From positions 1-44,368 of the forward strand of contig JAFXIB010000025.1 in the NCBI GenBank assembly GCA_017533505.1: a DNA stretch of 44,368 bases, read 5' to 3'. The position numbers and the translations under genes are program-made. A model generated the notes under the pieces. It searched no databases. It was not told the origin of the DNA and was given only the letters and a program-made list of their open reading frames with translations. Shown here one piece after another: positions 1 through 7,213 of this stretch (position 1 is its first letter; each line of letters opens with the position of its first letter). The DNA comes from Clostridia bacterium (lineage in GTDB: Bacteria > Bacillota > Clostridia > Christensenellales > DTU072).

Positions 1-1476
1 CCAGTCAACTCATCAAGCATTGATGCTGTGCTTATTACGCACGCGCACATTGACCATAGTGGACTACTACCACTACTCTACAAAAAAGGTTATCGTGGCA
101 AAATCTTTATGACGCGTGGCACAAGGGACCTTACAAAGATACTCCTTCTTGACAGCGCGCACATACAAGAATTTGAAGCGGAGTGGCGCAATCGTAAGGC
201 AAAGCGTGGCTCTCATCCACAATATGAGCCCCTTTACACAAAGGCCGATGCAGAAGGTGTAATCAAAAACTTGAGGGGTGTTGATTACCTAAAGCCAATT
301 GATGTAACGGACAATGTCCGAGCAAGGTTTATTGATGCTGGACACCTACTTGGCTCAAGCTATATTGAGCTGACTGCAACCGAAGATGGCGTAACGAAAA
401 AAATACTATTCTCTGGTGATATTGGCAATCGCAACAAACCAATTATAAGATGTCCCGAAGCTCCCCCTTCTGCTGACTATGTTATAATGGAGTCCACATA
501 TGGCGACAGATACCATGGTGTAGACCCCGATTATAGTGTAAATCTTGCAAAAATCATAGAGCAAACCTTTGCAAAGGGTGGTAATGTTGTAATACCAACA
601 TTTGCAGTGGGTAGAATGCAAGAAATGCTTTACTTCCTACGCGATATCAAGACGCGCAATTTGTGCCCTAATTTCCCCGATTTTACCGTCTATGTTGATA
701 GTCCACTTGCAGTTGAAGCCACCAACATTTACAACAAGAATGTTGAGGAGTGTTGTGACGACGAAACTTGTGCTCTTATAAATGAAGGGATAAACCCAAT
801 TACATTTAGGGGACTAAAGGTTAGTGTTACAGCAGACGATAGTAAGCTGATAAACAAAAGCTACGAGCCAAAAGTAATACTATCAGCATCTGGCATGTGT
901 GAAGCAGGCAGAATCAGACACCACCTAAAACACAATTTGTGGCGCAAGGAAAGCACAATCGTCTTTGTAGGATATCAAGTGAAGGGAACGCTTGGTGCAA
1001 TGCTTCTTGAAGGTGCTGACAGCATAAAGCTATTTGGCGAAGTGATAAAGGTTCGTGCTGATATAGTAAAATTGGAAGGCACAAGCTCTCACGCAGACCG
1101 AGATGCCCTACTAAACTGGATAAAGGGAATTGATACCCCTAAACAAGTATTTGTAACACACGGAGAGGACAGCGTTGCAGAAGCCTTTGCAGAAAGTTTA
1201 AGTCTGGAGCATGGTATCCCTGCTGTTGCACCATATAACGGAGCAGTATACGATTTAATCAAAAACGAATTCATCTTCCAAGGCAACACTATCAAAAAGC
1301 AAAATACTCGTCGCCAAGAAGAAAATGAACGCTTCAACACATCGACGGTATATGGCATGCTCAAGCAAACGGCAAGCACCCTTACAAAGCTCATTCCCAC
1401 TCTTGAAGGCAGAGCAAACAGAGAGCTACGAGAACTCAACAAGGAACTAAAAGCTTTGATTGAAAAATATAAATGA
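1..1476 (+). CDS. MBL-fold beta-CASP RNA-processing-type metallo-hydrolase (5'-partial)
   Basis: The frame is open from base 1, so the true start lies upstream; a GTG at 28 is an internal codon. The visible 491 residues begin just before the metal-binding HAHIDH signature (HxHxDH, about residues 14-19) of metallo-beta-lactamase hydrolases. Downstream come GHLLGSS, a FSGDIG metal-ligand segment, ESTYGDR, the FAVGRMQE segment, a SASGMCEAGR segment typical of the beta-CASP cap, and the late histidine motifs SSHAD and FVTHGE. This order matches the YSH1/CPSF73-like family (COG1236), whose studied members cut or trim RNA. Only the N-terminal part of the first strand/metal loop is missing. The C-terminal 60 residues are charged and helical (RANRELRELNKELK). 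It runs convergently towards the M28 peptidase gene; the structured repeats that follow could end its transcript. Substrate cannot be told from sequence. Confidence 0.9.
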   Translation, partial: PVNSSSIDAVLITHAHIDHSGLLPLLYKKGYRGKIFMTRGTRDLTKILLLDSAHIQEFEAEWRNRKAKRGSHPQYEPLYTKADAEGVIKNLRGVDYLKPIDVTDNVRARFIDAGHLLGSSYIELTATEDGVTKKILFSGDIGNRNKPIIRCPEAPPSADYVIMESTYGDRYHGVDPDYSVNLAKIIEQTFAKGGNVVIPTFAVGRMQEMLYFLRDIKTRNLCPNFPDFTVYVDSPLAVEATNIYNKNVEECCDDETCALINEGINPITFRGLKVSVTADDSKLINKSYEPKVILSASGMCEAGRIRHHLKHNLWRKESTIVFVGYQVKGTLGAMLLEGADSIKLFGEVIKVRADIVKLEGTSSHADRDALLNWIKGIDTPKQVFVTHGEDSVAEAFAESLSLEHGIPAVAPYNGAVYDLIKNEFIFQGNTIKKQNTRRQEENERFNTSTVYGMLKQTASTLTKLIPTLEGRANRELRELNKELKALIEKYK

Positions 1477-1485
1477 TATCTAAAT

Positions 1486-1602
1486 ACAAAACGCGATTAT
1501 TTAGATGAGATACAAACAAAAAAGAAAATCCACGACGGAAATTTGACTCACCGTAAATGCCCGAGTGGATTTTTGTGTTTTGTGATGTAGGTCGCTAAAA
1601 AA
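1486..1602. repeat. Structured intergenic repeat, copy 1
   Basis: This stretch and the next (period about 127 bp) share blocks: ACAAAACGCGA, TTTAGATGAGAT, then a variable centre, then TTTTGTGA(T/A)GTAGGTCGCTAAAA. Copy 1 can fold: TTTAG (1500-1504) pairs with CTAAA, a 12x12 internal loop follows, then CAAAA with TTTTG and AAAATCCAC with GTGGATTTT, with a small ACGG/CCGT hairpin at the tip. The GTGGATTTTT arm could serve as a terminator for the upstream plus-strand gene. No coding potential was seen. Confidence 0.7.
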
Positions 1603-1612
1603 GGTTACGCGA

Positions 1613-1738
1613 ACAAAACGCGACAGTTTAGATGAGATCCGAGCAAAACAAAATCCCCCAATGGGAGTGTACTAATGCGTACATGACCTGCAGAGGGATT
1701 GTGGTTTTGTGAAGTAGGTCGCTAAAATGTCGCGTTTT
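1613..1738. repeat. Structured intergenic repeat, copy 2, with terminal inverted repeats
   Basis: The ends are AAAACGCGACAGTTTA (1615-1630) and TAAAATGTCGCGTTTT (1723-1738), inverted copies with one mismatch. Inside, TTTAG pairs with CTAAA, then a 12x12 internal loop with the same conserved sequences as copy 1, then CAAAAC/GTTTTG and AATCCC/GGGATT, capped by a variable tip containing TGTAC/GTACA. The right end overlaps the stop codon of the M28 peptidase gene on the minus strand, so it may also end that transcript. Confidence 0.7.
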
Positions 1739-2966
1739 AGTTGTGTTTGTCGCCAATCTTTTTAATAACTCTATAGATTACATTTAGCCCTTTATCAAGA
1801 GTATCGGTGGTAAATCTATCGGATACATCTTTGCAGGTATGATAGTATTCGGTGGTGGTGGGGTTTTGTGCAGCGATAGTTACACTTGGTACACCACTAT
1901 TGCAGAAAGGAGTAGCATCACAACCACCTACTGGGTTGTACATATTCTTTGCATCATTGATGCCGATTTCTTTGTAAGCTTCATGTACAAAACCAATGAG
2001 TTCCTTATCAAACTTGGTACCTTGCAAAAGGTCGCCGATGATAACTTCAAAATAATCGGGGTCAGCGATAGAGTCAACATTGATAAAGTAGCTCTTTCCG
2101 TCTTGGATTTCTGCTTTGTGCTTCTTTACGAAATCAAGGCTACCTTTAAGACTGCTTTCTTCTGCACCAAAGCCAAGATATACAAGGCGCATGCCCTTTG
2201 GCATATCTTCGGGGTGTTCCTTAAAGTACTTCATTATCATCATATTGGAGCCAATACCGGTTAGGTTATCCATTGCGCCGGGGCTACCAAGAGTTTTGTC
2301 GCCGGTAACATATTGGGAAATCCAATAGAAACCTGGTATGATTGCAATTGGGATAAGCATTGTGCAAAGGTTGACAGCTTTGTATGCCTCATAACCAAAT
2401 ACCATAAACTCGTTTAGAATACGAACGATGCTGATACCAATCATCAAAATATCGCCAACAAGACCATAAGCTGTCTTGGGGATAGCAGTGTTTGGATTGC
2501 GAAGGGATAGCTTCCAGCACCAACAAGTATCATAGTGTGCGCCAAGATAAACTGTACATTTTACTTCTTCGCCATCTTGTGGTGGAAGTTCAGCAATGAT
2601 ATTTGATGACTTCTCGTGCTTGAAGCAGAGGTCAAAAATACCTGTATAGCGCACGATTTGGAGTAGTGCAAAGGTGATGATGCAAGTGAACATAAAACCT
2701 GCAAGAACGGTACCATACAAGCCACCTATGTAATATATTACCATTGATAGCAGTCCTGCATAGCCAAGGTAGCAAATTGCACCTATACTTGCACGAGGGG
2801 CAAAAAGGAAGCTTTCAGTCTTGGAGTCAAGACCTACTCTGTCCTTGAGTTCTTGCTGAATTTTTACGCAAGCAGCTTTTTCTTCGTCAGTACCGGGTAG
2901 GCGTGGACCGTCTGCCTCGATTTTTTTGACGAATTCCATGGTTTCATCGGCGTACTTTTTGAACAT
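1737..2966 (-). CDS. M28-family zinc metallopeptidase with inserted membrane segments
   Basis: 409 residues. Likely a co-catalytic dizinc aminopeptidase-type enzyme of family M28. Candidate zinc and catalytic residues are visible in family order: GAHYD (H144, D146), GAMDN (D233), GAEE (Glu-Glu), VDSIAD, and a late YYH histidine (TEYYHTC). Two hydrophobic blocks (about 59-108 and 166-216) flank and interrupt the catalytic fold; the second sits between the first His ligand and the bridging Asp. No signal peptide, so it is probably an integral membrane protein; which side the active site faces is unclear. It has its own promoter (TTGTCA-18 bp-TATAAT) and a strong Shine-Dalgarno site (GGAAGAGG) before the ATG at 2966, so it can be expressed apart from the luxS operon upstream. 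Substrate unknown. Confidence 0.85.
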   Translation of the reverse strand: MFKKYADETMEFVKKIEADGPRLPGTDEEKAACVKIQQELKDRVGLDSKTESFLFAPRASIGAICYLGYAGLLSMVIYYIGGLYGTVLAGFMFTCIITFALLQIVRYTGIFDLCFKHEKSSNIIAELPPQDGEEVKCTVYLGAHYDTCWCWKLSLRNPNTAIPKTAYGLVGDILMIGISIVRILNEFMVFGYEAYKAVNLCTMLIPIAIIPGFYWISQYVTGDKTLGSPGAMDNLTGIGSNMMIMKYFKEHPEDMPKGMRLVYLGFGAEESSLKGSLDFVKKHKAEIQDGKSYFINVDSIADPDYFEVIIGDLLQGTKFDKELIGFVHEAYKEIGINDAKNMYNPVGGCDATPFCNSGVPSVTIAAQNPTTTEYYHTCKDVSDRFTTDTLDKGLNVIYRVIKKIGDKHN

Positions 2967-3001
2967 ATTTTCCTCTTCCTTTGATAAAAAGTATTGTCGG
3001 T

Positions 3002-3031
3002 ATTATACCATAGGTATAAGGGGATTGACAA
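3002..3031 (-). promoter_or_regulatory. Sigma70-type promoter of the M28 peptidase gene
   Basis: On the minus strand TTGTCA (3031-3026), 18-bp spacer, TATAAT (3007-3002). The predicted start is near 2995, giving a leader of about 30 nt with a GGAAGAGG ribosome site. The -35 lies inside a GGGG/CCCC inverted repeat just after the acyltransferase stop codon. Confidence 0.7.
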
Positions 3032-3040
3032 GCCCCTATT

Positions 3041-4282
3041 TTACAAGGGCAAGCCCTTGTGTTTTCTATAAAGTTCTTCAACTGCAATATTGTACTTGCA
3101 ACTCCATTTTACTTCGCTGAAGTGGAAGCGATTTACAACAGTATCAATTGTAAGGTCAATGGCTTCGGAGTTTTTATGTACAATGGTTGCTTGCTTTAAG
3201 GTAGGAACTTCAATGACAACTTCTTCGCCATTATCATATCTTGTACCCTTAAAGCCAATATAGTCGTGGTTGAGATAAAAATCACCCCTACCAAGCTCTA
3301 CATAATTGTGATTTTCGTCAGCTTGCTCCCAAACAACATCATGGCGCATCTCAAAGTTTTCGTCTTCGATTTCCTTGCGTACACTTTCGCGCTCGTACTC
3401 ATACCATAGGTCAATGCGCTCAAATGCTACAGAGTCACCAACAGGGATAAGCTCGCCATACTCGGTATACTCAACCTTGTTGCCACACTTTTCGCAAGTA
3501 AGGTAGTGTGCATCGGATACATTTTCGTATTCAGCACCACACTTTGGACACTTATAAAGGATATAATGCAAACCTTCTGCTGGGTTCTTTGCCTTAAAGC
3601 GAAGGTTGTTTTCTCTTTGATACAAGCAGTCATTGAATTGGAATTTTTCCTTGATTACTGCGTATATTTCCTTGTCGCTCAAGGTTTCGATTTGCTCTTT
3701 TGTAAAGAGTAGCTCGCTAACATTGGTTACTGTGCCATACTTAAAGCCATTATACCATCTTGGACGAGCGCAATATCCACCATTGTTGTGGCAGAATACT
3801 ACATCGGCTTTAAGAAGCTTTAGGAGCTTTGCAAGACTTTCGGGAATATAATACATGCCCCTACCATCAAGGGTAAACTTGCCTTCTGGGAATAGAGCCA
3901 AACTACATCCCTTGTCGACAGCCCTCTTCATGGAGCGAATGGATGCAAGATCCATTTCGAATTGGTTGATGGGCAAAAGACCGATTGCTTTGGCAAATGG
4001 CTTGAGAACATTCCAAGTCATAACATCACGGCCACATACGATGTTGAGTGATACAGGACTCATAGTGAGCATCATCATTGCAACATCCATTATACAGCTG
4101 TGAGTACCCAAGCATACAAAGGGACCTTTGCGTCCCTTGATTGCAGGATCTTTTTTGAATTTTGCGTTTATCCATATTTTGCCAAGTATCCTACCTGTAA
4201 GAATAAGCAAAGGGTAAATCAACTTGTTAGGCTTATTTGGCACAAAATTTTTGATATCGTCGGTCTTTTTTGGGGTTTTCAT
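3041..4282 (-). CDS. PlsC-like 1-acylglycerol-phosphate acyltransferase fused to a zinc ribbon and C-terminal domain
   Basis: 413 residues. Residues 1-210 form an LPLAT acyltransferase domain: a short hydrophobic N-terminal segment, HSCIMD at 61-66 (the HX4D catalytic motif) and FPEG at 131-134 (the acyl-acceptor phosphate-binding motif). This predicts acyl transfer to lysophosphatidate or a related lipid at the membrane. Bacterial PlsC proteins are usually about 200-250 residues; here about 160 more follow. The extra part opens with a CPKC...CEKC zinc ribbon (C245, C248, C263, C266) and continues as a beta-rich, charged domain I do not recognise. It starts 4 bp after the M29 aminopeptidase stop, so the two are cotranscribed. 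The last codons (GLPL) lie in an ACAAGGGC/GCCCTTGT hairpin over the stop codon, a possible terminator. Confidence 0.8.
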   Translation of the reverse strand: MKTPKKTDDIKNFVPNKPNKLIYPLLILTGRILGKIWINAKFKKDPAIKGRKGPFVCLGTHSCIMDVAMMMLTMSPVSLNIVCGRDVMTWNVLKPFAKAIGLLPINQFEMDLASIRSMKRAVDKGCSLALFPEGKFTLDGRGMYYIPESLAKLLKLLKADVVFCHNNGGYCARPRWYNGFKYGTVTNVSELLFTKEQIETLSDKEIYAVIKEKFQFNDCLYQRENNLRFKAKNPAEGLHYILYKCPKCGAEYENVSDAHYLTCEKCGNKVEYTEYGELIPVGDSVAFERIDLWYEYERESVRKEIEDENFEMRHDVVWEQADENHNYVELGRGDFYLNHDYIGFKGTRYDNGEEVVIEVPTLKQATIVHKNSEAIDLTIDTVVNRFHFSEVKWSCKYNIAVEELYRKHKGLPL

Positions 4283-4286
4283 GCTC

Positions 4287-5402
4287 TTATTTTAGGTTTT
4301 CGGGGTTGAGGCACTCAAGCTCTGGAAGAACGAATCTGCCGTCCTTACGGATGAGTACATCGTCAAAGTAGATTTCTCCGCCGCCGTACTCGGGAGTTTG
4401 GATTAGTACAAGGTCCCAGTGAACAGCTGATACATTGCCATTGTCACAATCATCATAACAGCTACCGGGAGTAAAGTGAATGGAGCCAGCTATCTTTTCG
4501 TCAAATAGAATGTCGCCCATTGGGTTGTTGATGAATGGGTTTACGCCAAGAGCAAATTCGCCAACATAGCGTGCGCCTTCGTCGGTATCAAAGATTGCAT
4601 TGACAGCAGCTGTATCGTTTGCAGTAGCGTTAACAATCTTACCATCCTTGAACTCAAGACGAACATCTTTGAATTCGATACCATTTTCTACGCTTGGTGC
4701 ATTGTAGTGAATATAGCCGTTAACAGAATTCTTGACAGGTGCTGAATAGATTTCGCCATCTGGGATATTCATATGACCTGCACACTTCTTGGAGCCAATA
4801 CCCTTGATGCTGAATGTAAGGTCGGTATCAACTGCAGTAAGACGAACTTTGTCAGTCTTATCAAGAAGTTCCTTGAGTGCGTCCATAGCCTTGTCCATCT
4901 TTGCATAGTCAAGGTTGCATACATTAAAGTAGAAGTCTTCAAATGCTTCTGTGGACATACGAGCTTGCTCTGCCATACCTTCGTTTGGATAACGGAGAAC
5001 TACCCACTTGGTTTGAGCTACTCTCAATTCATGATGTACATGGTGTGAGTAAATACGATTGTAAATGCCCATCTTTTCTGGGTCAACATCACTGAGTTCA
5101 TAGCAGTTGTTGCCACCACGGATACCAATGTATGCATCCATTTCTGCCATACGAGCACCATCGAACTTTGCCATGAGTGTTGCAAGTTCTTCGGTCATGC
5201 CCATACGAAGAGCGCGTGCAACGCGGTTGTCTTCCATATGAACAAAGGGTAGACCACCAACTTTATAAACTTCCTTAACGATTGCGTTTACCAACATATA
5301 GTCGATACCACGAGCTTCGATAAGGATTTTTTCACCTTTTTGAAGGTTACAAGAATAGTTTACGAGGACATTTGCGAGTTTTTCAATTCTTTGATCAACC
5401 AT
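4287..5402 (-). CDS. M29-family aminopeptidase (AmpS/PepS/thermophilic aminopeptidase type)
   Basis: 371 residues, close to the family length of about 370-410. The N-terminal ANVLVNYSCNLQKGEKILIEA segment and the C-terminal metal-site region (IHFTPG, then AVHWDLV with the HxD pair, then YFDDVLIRKDGRF) are typical of M29 metallo-aminopeptidases, cytosolic enzymes that remove N-terminal residues from peptides. A likely metal-ligand Glu is in the GEFALGVNP block. It lies 28 bp downstream of luxS and 4 bp upstream of the acyltransferase gene in the same direction. No signal peptide. Confidence 0.88.
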   Translation of the reverse strand: MVDQRIEKLANVLVNYSCNLQKGEKILIEARGIDYMLVNAIVKEVYKVGGLPFVHMEDNRVARALRMGMTEELATLMAKFDGARMAEMDAYIGIRGGNNCYELSDVDPEKMGIYNRIYSHHVHHELRVAQTKWVVLRYPNEGMAEQARMSTEAFEDFYFNVCNLDYAKMDKAMDALKELLDKTDKVRLTAVDTDLTFSIKGIGSKKCAGHMNIPDGEIYSAPVKNSVNGYIHYNAPSVENGIEFKDVRLEFKDGKIVNATANDTAAVNAIFDTDEGARYVGEFALGVNPFINNPMGDILFDEKIAGSIHFTPGSCYDDCDNGNVSAVHWDLVLIQTPEYGGGEIYFDDVLIRKDGRFVLPELECLNPENLK

Positions 5403-5430
5403 TTCTTTTTTCCTTTATATGCTAATTTTT

Positions 5431-5949
5431 TTATTTTTCTTCTTTCTTTTTGCGCTCACGCTTTACAGGATAAACAAGGTTTTCCTTCTTGGGAGCTATC
5501 ATGATATTGTAGTACATTGTTGCATCAACCTTTGCTTCTTCAAGGTCCATGTCAATGCAGAATCCACATTCCTTTGGTGTAGCTGCAGGAATTTCGCCTT
5601 CGTAGTCAGATACAAAGTCAAAGGTTCTTTCGATGAGGGGAAGGATGTCGTGAGAATCAAGGTCACCTACCATTAGTAGATAGAAACCTGTTCTGCAACC
5701 CATAGGTCCAAAATATAAAACATGGTCGCCCCATAGTGGATCGGAACGAAGATATGTTGCTATTAGATGCTCCAATGCGTGTATTGAACCAGTGGTCATA
5801 ACTTCATCATGATAGGGACGCTTCATGCGAATATCAAATGTTGTGATGCAGTTTGAGCCAATTATATCCTTTCTGCTTACGAATAAACCACACTTAAGTT
5901 TGGTATGGTCAACCTTAAAACTTGCTACATTAGAGGTGTCGAGTTCCAT
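5431..5949 (-). CDS. luxS: S-ribosylhomocysteine lyase LuxS
   Basis: 172 residues, usual LuxS size (about 155-175). It cleaves S-ribosylhomocysteine to homocysteine and DPD, the precursor of AI-2, in the activated methyl cycle. Signature elements are present: the metal-binding HALEH motif (H57, E60, H61), GPMGCRTGFY with the catalytic Cys85, and PAATPKECG with the third metal-ligand Cys128. The C-terminus is an extended Lys-rich tail (VKRERKKKEEK). The ATG at 5949 has an AGGAGA ribosome site, and a promoter lies in the end of the upstream cotransporter gene. Downstream are the M29 aminopeptidase and acyltransferase genes, so it heads a three-gene operon. Confidence 0.97.
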   Translation of the reverse strand: MELDTSNVASFKVDHTKLKCGLFVSRKDIIGSNCITTFDIRMKRPYHDEVMTTGSIHALEHLIATYLRSDPLWGDHVLYFGPMGCRTGFYLLMVGDLDSHDILPLIERTFDFVSDYEGEIPAATPKECGFCIDMDLEEAKVDATMYYNIMIAPKKENLVYPVKRERKKKEEK

Positions 5950-5982
5950 AGTGTTCTCCTATACAAATAATCATACATGATT

Positions 5983-6011
5983 ATTGTACTACACTTTCTC
6001 TTTCATTACAA
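5983..6011 (-). promoter_or_regulatory. Promoter of the luxS operon
   Basis: Minus strand TTGTAA (6011-6006), 17-bp spacer, TACAAT (5988-5983); predicted start near 5976, leader about 27 nt with AGGAGA (5960-5955). The -35 is inside the 3' end of the Na/Pi cotransporter gene, so luxS can be expressed alone or by read-through. An AATAATCA/TGATTATT dyad overlaps the start region. Confidence 0.55.
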
Positions 6012-6966
6012 GCATATTTTTTTGTTTTTCGTCCCCTATTAAAATTACGCTTAAATCTGTTAGCTTTTTTGTAAAAGGCAAAAGTATGATGGTGGTGAGG
6101 GCATTAAATACAATATGGAAGTAGGCAATTATCACCGAAACAGACAAATTTTCAAACAAATTGACTACTTTTGAGCCAAATAATATGACAAAAGGCAAAA
6201 ATATTATTACACCTATTGCGTTAAAAAGTAGGTTGATGAGTGCTGTGCGTTTGGCATTGACTTGCCCACCAATTGAAGCAAGCAATGCTGTCATACAAGA
6301 ACCAATGTTCCCACCCATAATGAGATAAAAGGCACCAGTAACAGGCATAATGCCAAGATGTGCAAAGGTTATAACAATACCAGTTAAAGCTGATGAACTT
6401 TGGATTATGGCAGTAAAAACAGCGCCAAGAAGCAAAAGGAAAAAGGGACTGTTGATAGAATTGAACAATGCGCCAAAGGAAGAAATTTGGCTGAGCGCTG
6501 AAGAAGATAGCTTAATGATATCAAGACCGATAAACATCAATCCAGCGCTACCAATTATCCAGCCAAGGGAAGTGAGTCTTTCATTTTTATCTGTCATCAC
6601 AAACATTACACCGATGAAAGTTAAAAAGGCAAAAAACTCCCCAATGGGAAGGTAATTGAAAGAAATGATAAGTGCAGTAAAGGTGGTACCTATGTTTGCG
6701 CCCATAATTATGCATGTTGCTTGCAAAAGAGTTATGATACCACTATTGACAAGCGAAACAAGTATAACCGTTGTCGCTGACGAGCTTTGTAGTACAGCAG
6801 CAGAACCGACACCCACCCCTACCGACATTATTTTTGAAGTGGAAATTTTGTTGAATAGTTTTTCTATCCTACCACCAGCAACACTTTGTAGATGCTTTGA
6901 TATCAACTTCATACCAAGCAAAAAGGTACCTATGCCCGAAAACAACGAAAGTATCTCACCTATCAT
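5989..6966 (-). CDS. Na+/phosphate cotransporter family protein (NptA/YjbB-like)
   Basis: 325 residues, almost wholly hydrophobic with about eight membrane spans. The two inverted copies of the family motif QSSSA are visible (AVLQSSSATT near residue 60; AIIQSSSALTG near 190), along with MGANIGTT and MGGNIGSC. This is the SLC34/NptA-YjbB fold that couples Na+ to phosphate uptake or export. Many bacterial members carry a C-terminal PhoU-like domain; this one ends soon after the last span and lacks it. There is no Shine-Dalgarno site; a TAAAAT box ends 6 nt before the ATG, so the mRNA may be leaderless. luxS follows 39 bp downstream with its own promoter. Confidence 0.85.
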   Translation of the reverse strand: MIGEILSLFSGIGTFLLGMKLISKHLQSVAGGRIEKLFNKISTSKIMSVGVGVGSAAVLQSSSATTVILVSLVNSGIITLLQATCIIMGANIGTTFTALIISFNYLPIGEFFAFLTFIGVMFVMTDKNERLTSLGWIIGSAGLMFIGLDIIKLSSSALSQISSFGALFNSINSPFFLLLLGAVFTAIIQSSSALTGIVITFAHLGIMPVTGAFYLIMGGNIGSCMTALLASIGGQVNAKRTALINLLFNAIGVIIFLPFVILFGSKVVNLFENLSVSVIIAYFHIVFNALTTIILLPFTKKLTDLSVILIGDEKQKNMLVMKEKV

Positions 6967-6972
6967 ACATAA

Positions 6973-6978
6973 ATTTTA
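6973..6978 (-). promoter_or_regulatory. Possible -10 box of the cotransporter gene, leaderless type
   Basis: Minus-strand TAAAAT (6978-6973) ends 6 nt before the ATG at 6966, placing +1 at about the start codon. The -35 is weak (TTCATA, 18-bp spacing). No ribosome site lies between. The rest of 7020-7125 is AT-rich and holds nothing I can name. Confidence 0.35.
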
Positions 6979-7127
6979 TGCTATGACAATATTGATTATG
7001 AAAAACACATTGTTATTGGGTTTTTAGGTACCTTAACACTCAAATTTAGTTAACTAATTTAATTAATAATTGAAAACTATAATTTCACTAAAAATGTCTG
7101 ATTTTATATAAAATACAATCTAAAAGT

Positions 7128-7177
7128 AAGACCCCGTAGGGTTAAAGCACTTGATGTACTTTCCCAAACGGGGTCTT
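7128..7177. terminator. Long imperfect hairpin after the 902-residue lipoprotein gene
   Basis: AAGACCCCG (7128-7136) pairs with CGGGGTCTT (7169-7177). Inside, GGG/CCC and AAAGCAC/GTACTTT continue the stem to a 5-nt loop. It lies 37 bp past the lipoprotein stop codon; the T-rich tract after it is short in both directions (ACTTTTAG on minus, GGTTTT on plus). Confidence 0.6.
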
Positions 7178-7213
7178 GGTTTTAACAAACTATTGTGCTA
7201 AAATTTAACTGTT

